From positions 45,273,001-45,337,000 of the forward strand of contig JAZHRO010000003.1 of NCBI GenBank assembly GCA_037157565.1: DNA of 64,000 nucleotides. Reading direction: 5' to 3'. Every line of letters starts with the position of its first letter. The stretch's first letter is position 1. Under the pieces are notes generated by a model. The model had not been told where the DNA came from. It was given only the letters and a program-made list of their open reading frames with translations, and did not search any database. This document shows, piece by piece, positions 45,245 through 57,976 of this stretch. A program made the position numbers and the translations under genes. This stretch comes from Thalassia testudinum (taxonomy: Eukaryota; Streptophyta; Magnoliopsida; Alismatales; Hydrocharitaceae).

Positions 45245-48120
45245 TGATGAGAACCTCATCATGAGCCCTAACTAGCTCATTTTGACCTAAGAAAGTAAAC
45301 AAAAGCTCCTACATAACCTAAAGGAAGGCCTGATTCAAGGGATTACTGTTTTGGGAAGAAAACATGAAATAAAGGATAAAACTATAATTTTACCATTGCA
45401 TTACATCAACGGGATTTCTCAAGGGCTAAACGTAGGTCAATTAGACTTAACAAGAGGAAAAGTGGGATGGTTAAGTCGGAAAAGGATTATTGTGAGATCT
45501 ACGAATTAATGACATTCTGTAACCCTAAAATCAACTTACTTAATTTCACAAGGTTTTGGTCGGGATAAAAATCAACTAAACCTTCTAAAATTCATGAAAA
45601 AATATCCGCTAGGGTTTAGAACCTTCAATTAGGCCTTTGAAACCTATTTTGACCTAGATTGGGGTCCTAGCTCATTATTTGACCTAATTTGGATTTTTGT
45701 GTAAAATGTAAAGTCAAATGAGATCAAACCTAAAATCCAACTTCACCATTGAATTTCTTAGGCCCAAATTAGGTTTGTACCAAAATTTGGGCCTATGAGA
45801 AGGTCACCTTGACCTACTTTCCAAATTGGTCCACCCAATTACATTTTGACCCCTAACTTTTGAAAACCCGTACGAAAACCCCCTATCTTCCTCGCCACTC
45901 TTTGCATTTAGGTGCCTCCGCCATTACAACAGAGGAGTCCTACTTCGGTGAGAATTTCAGGAGGATTTCTCCCTGAATCCTCAGAGATCTCCTCCCAGAT
46001 TTGGAAGGGAGATTCTTTGAGGAATTCCCTACTGTCTGAACGTGATCCCAAGATCAGATTTGCACCCAATCTCTCATGCGAATGCTTGAGAGGATTGGGT
46101 ATCATTCGCACCTTCCATCTTCGGTGAGATCTTTGCACTTGGAAGCTTGCCTTCCAAGCACAAGGGTCTCGGCCAGTAGCTATAAAAGGACCCCCTATCC
46201 TTGCCGCATCTTCCAAGCTTGTTTTAGCCGCAGGTACACCCCTAATTTCCTCCTCCCTCGTCTTCGGCCAATTTCTCGCAAGGTCTGACGATCCCTCCTT
46301 CCTCTTCTCGTCGCTCTGCCACCATACCAGTGGCAAAGTCATCTTCGCCTTGCTCCTTCGCATCACACCATACCTGCACATGCCTCTCCGACCCCTTCCT
46401 CATCACCATCATCCTCACCTCAGGCCTTTCTTCTCCAACGATGGCAACTACGCATCGCTCGTCCTTCGCCTCTCCTCCTTTTTCTAACTTCCCTCAGTAA
46501 GTTCCCCTCTCTCTACTCTTCATTTTCCCCCACTTAATTTCAGAAAACTCCCCTCGATAAGCCACCGACCACCTTCATCTCCCTCACCTCCAGCCGACCA
46601 CTGGCGAGGCGAATCCGTCGCTTCACCCCTCCACACGCCTCGCCACCTACCTCAAAACCTTCGCCATCACTCACTGATTACCATCCACACCTCCACTAAC
46701 CGCCACACACGCCCTACATCCTCACCCGACACACGCACTTCCACGGTCACAGTCCGACCGAGGCACGCGCGCCTAGGCCATTCTGTGCCACACCAACCCC
46801 CAGCTCACCTTTTCCATGACACGTCGAAGCTTCCCAAGTTATTTGACAGGGTTGCGAGGCTGTGTTCATGCATTTCAGGTTTGAGCCTCCACTGCCATTA
46901 GCGAAGGTGTGAAGGAGCTTGCTCGCTCACTCCAGGTTGCCCCACTCCAGGCTGAGGTGTTGCAGATGCACGGAATCCCTCTACGAATAGTTCGCACCCA
47001 GCAATCAAGGGCCTTGGCAACTGTAGCTGCCCTAATTGGATAGACCTTTCTCCCTACAGGCACGTGAAGAAGCGGGTGGGACTTTAGTCCCACCTCGGAA
47101 ATGCTCGGTGCAGGTTAGTCACTTAAATTGTTTTTGTGCTTTTTTCTGGTCGCCTCAAGTACACGGGGTGAGGTCCCTCACCCACGCCACCTGCCTCATC
47201 CACGACCACACCTACATGGACTTGGCCAACCCGTTTGCCCTGCACTCCTTGCGACCACCCACGCCGGTGCGTCCGGACCTAGGTGCGCGTAACCTGACCT
47301 GATTACCTAACTGGCTCTGAGAGAACAAAGAGAGAAATAGAGAGAGAGTTACACGGGGGAGGGTAAGGGTAGGTTTTGCTTCACTCTATGTAGGGAAAGA
47401 AGGAGAAGGAAGAGGCAGCTGCTGAAGGACTTGTGAAGAGGAAGAAGCTAAAGTCAGGAGCGGCTAAGGAAGGAAGAAGAAAGACTTAAGAAGGCAAAGG
47501 CAGAAGGAAGAGGTAGAGGTTGAAGCTGCTGAAGAAGGACTTGAAGGCAAAAGTCAAGGAGAGAGGAAGAAGCACTGTAGCGGTTGAAGAAAAGGCTAAG
47601 AAAGCCAAGGGTAGAAGAGGCAGAGGTTGAAGAAAGAAGAAGGAAGGAGAAGGTGCAGCCAAACAGAGAAGGAAAACTGAAGGAAGGTAATCAAAGAAGA
47701 AACTGAAGCCAAGAGAAGACAAAGAAGAAGAGAAGAAAAGAAAAGGAGCCGCAGAGAATAGAAAACAGAAGAAGAGACAGAATTAAAGGCAAAGAAAAGA
47801 AAGAAGACATCAGAGAGAGAAAGAACTCAGAGAAGGAAGAAAAGAGAAGAGAAGAAAGAAGAGAGACATTCTATTTCTTTTTACATTTCTTCTCCTCACC
47901 ATCTATACACATTGAATTTCATTCTATTGCTTCTTATTATTGTTGAACATCATATTTTGATTTATTTGAGATTATGATAGTTTTTAAAGACCAATTTGTT
48001 CCCTGTGTTCGACCTCGGATACTTAAGTTTTCGAGTAATAAAATTCTTATCTGTTTTCAAGGCGATTTCATTTATATTACAATGTAACATCTTTTTAAAA
48101 TTGATATTGCCTCGTTAACA
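45245..48120 (+). repeat. Element C 3' LTR (2876 bp)
   Basis: Starts TGATGAGAACCTCATC and ends CTCGTTAACA at 48120. The start aligns with the element B LTR at roughly 80-85% by eye. 47390-47880 is almost pure purine (GAA/AAG), the counterpart of the pyrimidine zone in B. Confidence 0.88.
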
Positions 48121-49015
48121 GTATCCTAAACTGGGAAAAGATATTCTTCTTAACAAAGTCCATGACGGACTTATGATCACATTTCTTGATAAGCAGGGCT
48201 TTGATCCACTTTGAGATATAGTCCACTAAGACTAGTATATATTCGAAGCTGTTTGATGGTGGGAAGGAACCCATGAAATCAATGCCCTAGACATCGAATA
48301 TTTCATTGATATGAATGAGTTGTAGAGGCATCATAGCTTTCTTGGTCATGGTCCCTAGGGTTTGGCATCTAGTGCAGGTTTTTGCAAAATTATGTGTGTC
48401 CTTGAATAGTGATGGCCAGTAAAAATCGGACTACAAAACTTTTGCAGCCGTCTGCTTCCCAGAGAAGTGGCCACCATACTCTTGGTCATGATAGAAGGAT
48501 AGCACACTTTGAAGCTCCTCTTCAAGGATACATCTCTTAATGATTTGATTAGCACAAAGTCTAAACAACATGGGATCATCCGAGAAATAATGTTTGGCCT
48601 CAGCCAATAACTTGTCCTGCTATTGTCTAGACCAGTCGTGTGGAATCTGCCCTACCACTAAATAATTAACTAAGTCTGCATACCAGGGGAGACTTTTTCC
48701 ATGCACAGCTAGAATTTGTTTATCAGGAAATGCATCAGGTAAGGGTAGTGAAGGTCCAATATTCTCCGAGTGAAGTATGGATAGGTGGTCAGCTACAACA
48801 TTCTTGGATGCAGCCTTGTCACGTATTTTCAAGTCAAATTCCTATAGGAGCTAATCCATCTAATTAGCTTGGGTTTATCATCCTTTTTGGCTAACAAGTG
48901 CCGGATAGCTGAGTAGTCAATGTAAATGATGACGTGGGATCCTAGAAGATATGATTTGAACTTTCCTAATCCAAAAGCTACAGTGAGTACCTCCTTTTTT
49001 GTGATGGTGTGCTCG
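48121..49015 (-). pseudogene. Athila-like pol fragment: RNase H end and integrase start
   Basis: Minus strand from 49015: HTITKKEVLTVAFGLGKFKS, LGSHVIIYIDYSAI, then NVVADHLSILHSENI, PDKQILAVHGKSLPWYADLV, a zinc region with FAKTCTRCQT, DFMGSFPPSN for the first core Asp, and DFVKKNIFSQFRI at 48121. It ends where the element C LTR begins, so C or a rearrangement cut it. No LTR of its own can be assigned. Confidence 0.85.
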
Positions 49016-49636
49016 TCTCATATATCACGTTAAAAGAATGAATATGTCATAGCATAGTGCGAAATATGTCAAAACAAGTATAATTTTAAAGAGAGGTGAG
49101 TCTTGATCTAACTCAAGGAGGCAGAAAATGTTTTTGATTTCAAAACTGATTTAGACCTACTAACTAAATACTAATCATAATATATATAGAGTGAAGCAAG
49201 CAATTAATAGATTATGAGTTTGCAACTAGAATTAAATAGCTAGAACATGTAATGCTGGAATTAAAATAACTATCTAAACTATCAGAATAAGGGCACCAAG
49301 GGTTGTCCTTGGTGGCCTTTTAGAGAGGTTGGGGAGTGCAACAGCGGTGCACCAAGGTGGCTTGGTGGGTGCTTTAGAGGGAGAGAGTCGGAGAAGAACT
49401 GGAGAGTTGGAGAAGGTTTGGAGAGAGTTGTTTTTCAACTAGGGGCCCTGGGGCTCTTTTTATTACTTCATTGAGGGGAAAAGTGGGCATTTAAGCTCTC
49501 TAACTCGTGAAACAACCTTAGATTGATTAGATTCATTGATCGAGAGATCAGTGGATCATATCGTGCTTCAAAAGAACTTCTAAATCATTCTCTACGTGTG
49601 GATCGCCTCTGGAGCTGACACGTGGCGTGCTCTTTG
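49016..49636. other. LTR-like sequence left of Copia copy 2
   Basis: No gene. It contains a CTCTTTTTATTAC box near 49452 and GACACGTGGCG near 49617, similar in kind to Athila-like LTRs, but boundaries are not visible. The last five bases before the Copia LTR are CTTTG. Confidence 0.4.
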
Positions 49637-50646
49637 TGTAAGGACCTTTGTTTTGATGCACCAAAATTATGTTTATTGCTACACTAAGATTTCAGGACCA
49701 TCTTGGATTAAACCTTCTCTTTTGGATCAGGTTCAGATAGTTGCTGATGTGTGTCATTTTCATTTTTATTTAAGTCTAGGATATCACTGTAAGGAACCTC
49801 AAATATAAAATAATCAAATAGTTTTTCGCACTTGTTTGAAAACCAACTTTTAGGGTTATTCATTGACCAATATTCCCTCTTGATCGACCAAAATCGATTG
49901 ATTGACCAACCAACTTTGTTAATCGATCAAACCAATCCCTTTTAGGAAGTTGATTAAAATCCTATTGATCGACCAACCAAGCTAATTAATCGACCAACTT
50001 GTGATCAATCAAATAACTTAATTGATCGACCAAATAGCTTTTTGATTGACTAATATACCTTAATTGATCGACCAATTTGACTTCCTTTTCAGACCAACTT
50101 TTTAGTATAAATAGAGGCTGTACGTAGCTCTTTCAAAATATAACTTTCAATAGAAAGACTCAAAAAATCAGAGCTTCTCATGCATCTTTCAAGTGTTCCA
50201 TGCTTCGCTATTCACATCTTTCAAAAGCACTTTGTTTCGAACCTCTGCTGAAATCCTGGTTTAATCCTTTATTGAGGTTTCATAGATTTATTTATTGTTA
50301 TTCAACTTTGCTGTTTTTGATTAACGGATTCCAAGGTGTTGGAAAGATCCATTTTGTTGTTATTGTTATTCTCTTCAAGATAAAAAGAGAAGTGGTTGTA
50401 AAAGAGGTTGTGCTACCTTCGTTCAAGTGGTATTATAGTGGATTGACTAGTCTTGACTAGTCAGGAAAATCCTAAGATGAGAGGCTTAGGTCGTGATTTT
50501 CACTCGGTTTGGGTTTCCACACTAAATCCAGGTGTAAATTGTGCTTGACATTGTTGTGAATTTATTTCTATCTTTTATTGCATTAAGAAGCGATACTATT
50601 CACCCATCCCTTCTAGCATTCGTTCGATCCACAGGCAAAACTCACA
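49637..50646 (+). repeat. Copia 5' LTR, complete (1010 bp)
   Basis: TGTAAGGACC to CTCACA. Several TTGATCGACCAA-type palindromes at 49865-50085 lie upstream of TATAAATA (50106-50113). Confidence 0.93.
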
Positions 50647-50648
50647 CT

Positions 50649-50660
50649 TGGTATCAGAGC
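50649..50660 (+). promoter_or_regulatory. Primer binding site, initiator Met-tRNA type (copy 2)
   Basis: TGGTATCAGAGC two bases after the LTR. Confidence 0.93.
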
Positions 50661-50675
50661 CTAGTTGTCCAGAAG

Positions 50676-52281
50676 ATGTCAAAGTCATCAGTTGGCACAT
50701 ATGTTGAGTGGCAATCAGCTGTTCAACCTCCTCTCTTTGATGGAACGAACTACGGATACTGGAAGACTAGGATGGAAATCTTCCTAGAATCTATGGATTT
50801 CGAGGTGTGTGATGTCATTGCCTTCAAGTACACATGTTCTAAAATAAAGGAAGGAGTGGCGGAGACACCAGATCAAAAGAAGATGGCAACAGACAATGCC
50901 AAAGCCATGAATGCAATCTTCTGTGGGCTTTCGAGAGTTGAATTCAATCGCGTTTCTGCTTGCAAGACAGCCTACGAGATCTGGAGCATCCTCAAAGTCA
51001 CCCACGAGGGGACATCTAAGGTAAAATAAACTAGAGTTAATTTACTAACACAGAATTATGAGCTTTCCAGGATGAAAAAGGGAGAATCAATGAAGGAGAT
51101 GTTCACAAGATTCATGGACATCATAAACTCCCTAAGAAATCTAGATTAGGAGATTAAGAATGAATCCTTGGTAAGAAAGATTCTTTGATCACTCACCAGT
51201 GATTGGGAGACCAAGACTACCGCCATACAGGAGTTGAAAGATTTGTCTACCTTAAAACTAGATGATCTTATTGGAAGCCTTATGGCCTACGAAGTTCAAC
51301 TCTAACACATGAAAGAGCATGAAAATGAAGGAACTAAGAAGAAGACTATTTCCCTTGAAGCTAATCAACAAATGGAAGATTCCTCAAGTGAAGATGAAGA
51401 GGAAGACATAGCCCTCTTCTCAAGAAAATTCAGAAAATTCCTTAAGAACAAAAGAAGTTGGAGAAAGAAGAAAGAAGAAGCCAAAACTAATGTCATTATC
51501 TGCTACAACTACAAGCGAAAAGGACACATAAAGAAGGATTGTCCACTTCTCAAAAAGGAGTCAGAAAAGAAGAAGTTTCCCAGAAGAGAAGGAAAGAAAA
51601 TGGCATTCATAGCAACTAGGGATGAATCAGACTCAAGCTTAGAAGAAGAAGAAACCTTCGGAGAAGAAGCTCTCCTAGGACTAATGGCGCTAGAAGACGA
51701 GGTAACCTCTTTTTCACAAGATGAATTATTAGAAGAATTTTTTGAGATGCATAACATAGCTAAGTCACTAAAATTGGAAAATAAAAACCTATTAAACAAT
51801 TAGGGGAAGAAAAAGCACAAAAAGATATGCTTTCTCAACAAAATAAAGAGCTATATGAAGAGATCACCTCATTAAAATCACACGTAGATAATTTAAAAAT
51901 GGATATAAACAAATTAAAAGAAAATTCTATGATTCTCTTAAATGATCTAGCTAAGGTTACTAAGGGAAGTAGAAACTTGCATAAGCTATTAGGAACATAA
52001 ACCTAGAGCACCACAAAATTTGGGTTAGGCTACATACCTAAAAATGATCATGAAGCATCTAGTTCTAGCCAAAACAAAGAGAAAGGTAGCGTGCCTAAAC
52101 AGGCAACATCTAACCACTGTGAACCCAAACAAAAATGGGTACCAAAAACACTATTGCAATCCTATTTTGTAGGTCAAGTAGACTATAAGAAGTGAACATA
52201 TCAACAAATCAATGAAACATTGAAGCCATTCTATTGATCAGCCAAACCAAGACCTCACAAATGCAAATCAATGATAGGAAC
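50676..52281 (+). pseudogene. Copia Gag, broken (copy 2)
   Basis: Same ATG, zinc-knuckle loss (CYNY) and stops as copy 1. One substitution changes Val to Ile in AFIATRDESD near 51609. Confidence 0.87.
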
Positions 52282-52295
52282 GAGAAGAAAAGAGA

Positions 52296-52651
52296 TGGAT
52301 CATGGATAGTGGATGTTCAAAGCACATGACCAGGGAGGAAGACCTATTCCTACAACTTCACCGCCAGGATGGTGGTATCATCACGTTTGGGAACAACTAC
52401 AAAGGCCAGATTATTAGTACTGGCCAAATTGGTCACTCCACCTATTTTGATAATGTACATTTAGTTAGTGGATTAAAACATAACCTTCTAAGTGTTAGCC
52501 AAATATGTGATAAAGGATACAAAATCACTTTCACTTCAAATGATTTTAAAATACAAGATAAAGAAATAAAACAAACTCTTCTCAAAGGAAATCGGCATAG
52601 AGATATCTACTCTGTCAACCTCAACAAATGTGACAATCTTGAATGTCTTGT
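52296..52651 (+). pseudogene. Copia aspartic protease domain (copy 2)
   Basis: WIMDSGCSKHMT at 52296 on. I see no difference from copy 1 over this domain. Confidence 0.87.
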
Positions 52652-52652
52652 C

Positions 52653-53541
52653 ATATCTGATGAAGAGGCAACACTTCAGCACAGACGACTAGGTCATGTT
52701 CACATGAGAAACAGTAGTAAACTTGTGAAACATGAACTTGTCAAAGGTCTATCAAATATCAACTTTAACTGAAGAAAAGTCTATGATTCTTGTCAAGTTG
52801 GTAAACGAACTAAAAATCCCTTTCAACCAAAAAGGATAGTTAGCACTTCACAACCTTCGGAGCTACTTCACTTAGACTTGTTCAAACCAACCAAATCCGA
52901 AAGCCTAAGCGGGTGCAGATATTGTCTAGTCATAATTGATGACTTTTTAAGACTTACTTGGGTATCTTTCTTAAAAAGTAAAAACTTAACCATTGATGCC
53001 TTTAGTAAATTAGTTAGAAGACTACAAAATGAAAAAGGGTTTGAAGTAATTAGGATTAGGAGTGATCACAGTGGAGAATTTGAGAATGAATCCATTACCA
53101 ATTTCTGTGATCAATATGGGATAAAACATGAATTTGCTTTCCCTAGAGCCGCATCTCAGAATGGTGTAGTAGAAAGGAAAAATAGAACCCTACAAGAGTG
53201 TGCCCGCACAATGTTGTGCGAGTCATAGCTGCCTCGATATTTTTAGGCAAAGGCTGTAAGCACTGCTGCTATATATCCAAAATAGGTCACTTATTAGACC
53301 TATCCTAAACAAAACACCTTTTGAACTCTATCATGGAAGAACACCTAGAATTTCCTACGTCAGATATTTGGTTGTCGATGTTTTATACTCAATACTAAGG
53401 ACAATCTTGATAAGTTTGATGCTAAAAGTTTAGAAAGAATATTCTTAGGTTACTCAACCAGAAGTAAAGCCTATAGAGTTTTTAACAAGAATTCAGTTGT
53501 TGAGGAAACTATGCATGTATCATTTGATGAAGCATTAGCTC
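52653..53541 (+). pseudogene. Copia integrase, broken (copy 2)
   Basis: Same Cys-to-Tyr change in the zinc region, same stops and same frame slip as copy 1. Confidence 0.86.
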
Positions 53542-55276
53542 AACCTAAATCTTTAGCAAATAATGATGATGATGAACTAGTAGAGGACGCATCAAACATT
53601 CCAGAAGAAAATGTTTCTGATGAACTACCTAGAGATATTTCCTATGTAAAAGACCATCCAAGAGAATTGTTGATGGGAGAACTGTCTAAAGGAGTTCAAA
53701 CTAGATCTTCTTTTAATAGTTTAGCTTTTACTGCATTTGTTTCTCAATTAGAACCCAAAAATGTCAAGGAAGCCTTTTCTAATAGTTACTGGATTATTAC
53801 AATGGAAGATGAATTGAATCAATTCAAAAGAAATAATGTATGGAAACTTGTTCTAAGGCCTGAATCTCAGACCATTATAGGAACCAAGTGGATCTTTAGG
53901 AATAAACTTAATGAATCAGGAGATGTAGTTAGAAATAAAGCTGGACTTGTGGCCTAAGGGTATAATCAAGAAGGAATTAATTTTGATGAAACATATGCTC
54001 CCATAGCTCACCTAGAATCTATTAGGATGCTGCTAGCCTTTGCCGCCCATATGAAATTCAAACTTTTTTAAATGGATGTCAAAAGTGCTTTCCTAAATGG
54101 ATTCATCAAGGAAGAAGTCTACATTAAACAACCTCCAGGTTTTGAAGATAAAAATCCAGACTCTGTATATAAACTGAACAAAGCATTATATGGTCTAAAA
54201 CAAGCTCCATGAGCTTGGTATGAAAGATTAAAATCCTATCTAATTGAAAATGAGTTTAAAATTGGTAAAATAGATCCAACTTTATTTACAAAAAGAAAAG
54301 AAGATAATCTCTTAATAATACAAATATATGTTAATGATATTATTTTCGGTGCTACTAATGATCTGTTATGCCAAGAATTTGCAAAGGAAATGCAGGATCA
54401 GTTTGAAATGAGCATGATGGGAGAACTTCAGTTCTTTCTTGGACTTCAAATTGACCAGCTATCCTTTGGAATCTTCATATCTCAAACCAAGTACACTATG
54501 GAGATCTTGAAGAAATTCTTTATTGACAAAGTAAAGGGTAAAGACACGCTAATGGCAGCCTCTACACAATTAAAATCTGACTAAATAGGTAAATCTGTAG
54601 ATCAGAAATTATATAGAAGTATGATAGGATCATTATTATACTTGACTGCTAGTAGACCTGATATCCTCTTTTGTACTTGTTTGTGTGCTCGCTTTCAAGT
54701 AAACCCTAAAGAACTACATTTAAATGCTGTCAAAAGAATACTTAGATATTTAAACAGCACACAAGACCTAGGACTTTTCTATCCAAAGTCAGACACATTG
54801 GAATTATATTCCTTTTGTGATGCTGATTATGCAGGTAGCTTTACAGACAGAAGAGTACTAGTGGAACGTGTTAATTTCTCGAAAATTCCCTAGTCTCTTG
54901 GTTCTATAGAAAATAAAATACTATTTCACTCTCCACAATAGAAGCAAAATATGTAGCTGCATCTTTAGCTTGTTCACAACTATTTGGATGAAACAAACTT
55001 TACAAGATTTTGGACTATCCTACAAAAATAATAAAATACTATATGACAACACTAGTGCAATCAACTTATCTAAGAATCCAGTACAACATTCTAGGACTAA
55101 ACATATTGATGTAAAACATCACTTTCTTAGAGACTGTCTTAAAAGGAGAGATTAACCTAGAATTTGTTAAAACAGAAAATCAATTAGTTGATATATTCAC
55201 AAAACCTTTGCCAAAAGAAAGATTCAATCAAATTTGTCATTCACTAGGATTATCACAACTAAAAGAACTTAATTGA
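53542..55276 (+). pseudogene. Copia reverse transcriptase and RNase H, broken (copy 2)
   Basis: YVND at 54327-54338 and the same three CAA/CGA-derived stops. A Val-to-Ala change lies near 53556. Two further single-base deletions in RNase H (near 54853 and 54983) alter the frame after SFTDR and before IWMKQTL compared with copy 1. Confidence 0.87.
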
Positions 55277-56231
55277 CTTGATTGATTGATTTATTTTTCT
55301 ATCGTTAATCAATCAATTTTTTAAATTGATCAACTAATACGTTTTTAATCGATCAAAATACCTATTTGATCGACCAAATTCTTTGCTGGAAATTTCCCTC
55401 CAAAAATTAGAGTTTTGATCGATCAACTTGGTTATTTGATTGACCAATTTGGTTTGGCAGGAATTTTCCATCCAATCGTTTAAACTCTGATCGACCAATT
55501 AACATATTTGATTGATCATTTCAAGTTTTGATCGACCAAAACTGGGTGTTTCAGTTTTCGAGATTATGATCTTTTTATCTCGAATCTCACTCCAAATCAA
55601 CCCTAACAACCTTGATAACTGTGATTAACATCCTAAAATATTCTTACCTATTTTACTAATCACATTTTCTATAAAAACACATGGTTTTTACCTTCAAACC
55701 TATTCTTTTTAATACCTTACCCCACCTATTGGTCCCCACATTCTCTCCACAACACAACCAACATACCCATCTGACCCCATTTCTCCTCCTCTGGCAAACT
55801 TGATTGACCAACTTGCCATCTCCGACCATCGCCGCAATGATGCTATGCCCTCGTCACACGTCCTCCATGCTCTCACAACCTCCGACTGCTCTCCACACAA
55901 CCTCCTTTGATCGATCAATCCTTGATCGATCTTGGTACACTCTAAAACTTAGTGAAATCCGTCCCTTGTTGGATTTTTACTTAAATATTAGATGTGCTAT
56001 GTTGTGGTCTAATATTTACTTGGTTTCTTGTATGATTACTTGTGAAATCGAGTAATATAAGTGAGCAAAACATCTGTTCCAATCTCATTTTTATCGAGCC
56101 TGACTTCTTTTGGTCGACCAAATTTCTTGGTTGATCAACCAAAAGTCAAATTTTCCAGAACCTCAACCAGTTCATTTTTGATCAACCGATCAAACTCTTT
56201 TGATTGACCAACATGTTTTTGCGAAATTTGA
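55277..56231. repeat. Spacer with TTGATCGACCAA-type repeats (copy 2)
   Basis: Counterpart of 5028-5981 with one inserted T and one substitution near 55344-55356. Confidence 0.75.
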
Positions 56232-56660
56232 ATGGCTCCAAAATGTGCACGTACATCCTCTTCATCTCATCGTGATGACACTTTTGCTCGTTTCTTCATC
56301 ACTGAGGCCACACGTGACTGTTTTTCTCTAATTGCAAAATTTTCACCACATGTTGGTAGACCTGTTGACTTTACATACTTTGAGTCTATATTCCCTGGGA
56401 TTCGTGAAAAATTTGCCTACCACCAGATTTTACATCTTTTTGAATGGAACTTTTACGTAGGATCCATGAACAGCTGCATACCCGGTGTTGACCCTATGGC
56501 CTGTCACCTATTTTATGCCAATATGAAATATATAGGTGAGGGTTTCAAGATCGAGTTGACCTCGAATGTCTGTGGTATAGAGGTTCTGGTCAACGCAGAT
56601 GCTTTTTCTGAGATTCTTGGATGTCCATCTGTTGGTCCCACTTTTCTTGAGCTACACTAG
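56232..56660 (+). CDS. Extra 3' ORF of Copia, 142 residues, open in this copy
   Basis: MAPKCARTSSSSHRDD to FLELH with TAG at 56658. The base missing near 6063 in copy 1 is present here (ACACGTGACTG), giving one open frame with EATRDCFSLIAKF, REKFAYHQILHLFEWNFYV and GFKIELTSNVCGIEVLVNAD. The frame probably continued beyond the TAG, since the codons after it stay in frame (QTQMDTIRETLLTPSHFDL). It resembles plant transposon-associated proteins of unknown role. Whether copy 2 is ancestral or has a chance base insertion cannot be told from two copies, but agreement of the long frame favours ancestral. Confidence 0.6.
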   Translation: MAPKCARTSSSSHRDDTFARFFITEATRDCFSLIAKFSPHVGRPVDFTYFESIFPGIREKFAYHQILHLFEWNFYVGSMNSCIPGVDPMACHLFYANMKYIGEGFKIELTSNVCGIEVLVNADAFSEILGCPSVGPTFLELH

Positions 56661-57385
56661 CAGACACAGATGGATACCATTAGGGAGACCCTGCTCACTC
56701 CCTCTCATTTTGACTTGGCTGATCTAGCCAAGTCACCATATTTTCATCGTCTACCCAGATTTCATAAGAGATTTCTTAATAGTAGTAGCCACAGTAGTAG
56801 CAGCAGGAACCATCAGCAGTTCCTCCTCCTTTCCCACCTTATGAGAACTTTACAGCAACATGTCCTCCAGTGCGACCGTCTCCATCCTTCTACAACCAGG
56901 ACTAGAGCCTCTTGGACAGACCTTTCTTAGGCAAGGATTTTGTGAGTATTCAAGATGTGACAAATGGTATTTCCTTGATGATGCATCAGTAGAGGGAGAT
57001 CAATTTGATGATGATGCACCATGGGCATCAGGTATCAGACTACCTGAATGCTCAAAGTCAGCTCTTGGATAGACTTGGAGAGTCTATTCATGACATACAT
57101 TAGTAGCTTCATTGACCTCCTCGACCCCTCTAATCTACTACCATGCCTCCATCCTCTGCAGCATCTCCTCCTCCTCCACCTACTACTTCAGTAGTAGCAG
57201 TAATAGATCAGTAGGTTACATCGCCTCATAGGACATTTAAGTAGCTGACACCCAGGTCATCAGCTCAGCATCGCCTATGTCCTGATCAGCCTGCCTCTTT
57301 CGAGAGATCAGATTCGCTGGATCTTGAGTTCGACACAGATCTTCAGAGCACGATGGATGCCTTCATGGCATCATTAGATGATTAG
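56661..57385 (+). pseudogene. Remainder of extra 3' ORF (copy 2), broken
   Basis: Reads in several frames with stops, through a Ser-rich stretch (HSSSSRNHQQ), an acidic stretch (DDASVEGDQFDDDAPW) and a final DLEFDTDLQSTMDAFMASLDD with TAG at 57383. Confidence 0.5.
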
Positions 57386-57568
57386 ATTTATCTTTACTTA
57401 GGTTTTTGTTGGCATGTACAACGTAATTATTTCTTTCTCAGAATAATTTTATTTTTATGCACTGATTATCTAGACTCTTCATATATGCATGAATGATTAT
57501 CTCTCTCAGTTAAATGTTACTCTCTTAGTTAATGCATGTTTAAATTTATCTTGCTATTTTTACATGCT

Positions 57569-57697
57569 TAAGGGGAAGTTGAATGAAAATAACATAGCAG
57601 CATGTTTTACTTTTTGCTGAAAAAAAAGGGGGAGATATTATGCATAACTGTTTAAATTTCATAATTATAATTTTGTTGTCATAAAAAAGGGGGAGAA
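57569..57697 (+). promoter_or_regulatory. Repeated polypurine tracts (copy 2)
   Basis: Same three tracts as copy 1; the last reads AAAAAAGGGGGAGAA and adjoins the LTR at 57698. Confidence 0.87.
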
Positions 57698-57976
57698 TGT
57701 AAGCACCTCTGTTTTGATGCACCAAAATTATGTTTATTGCTACATTGATATTTCAGGACCATGTAGGATTCAAGCTTCTCTTTTGGATCAAGTTCAGATG
57801 GTTGCAGATGTGTACCATTTTCATTTTTATTTGAGTCTAGTATATCATTGTAAGGAACCTCAAATATAAAACAATCAAATAGTTTTTCGCACTTCTTTGA
57901 AAACCAACTTTTATGGTTTCTGATTGACCAATATTCGCTTTTCATCAACCAAAATCGATTGATCGACCAACCAACT
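57698..57976 (+). repeat. Copia 3' LTR, first part (copy 2)
   Basis: Interrupted at 57976 by Gypsy A after CAACT (57972-57976). Confidence 0.92.

Larger units (their letters stand above)
39956..48120 (+). mobile_element. Element C: 5'-truncated Athila/Tat-like retrotransposon with pol
   Basis: Starts near the gag/protease border and carries protease, RT, RNase H, integrase, GGCGTAAAACTCAATGC, GGAGGCAACACGTC, two polypurine modules and a complete LTR (45245-48120). 5' LTR, PBS and most of gag are missing. The LTR and tail are of the same family as element B. Confidence 0.87.
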
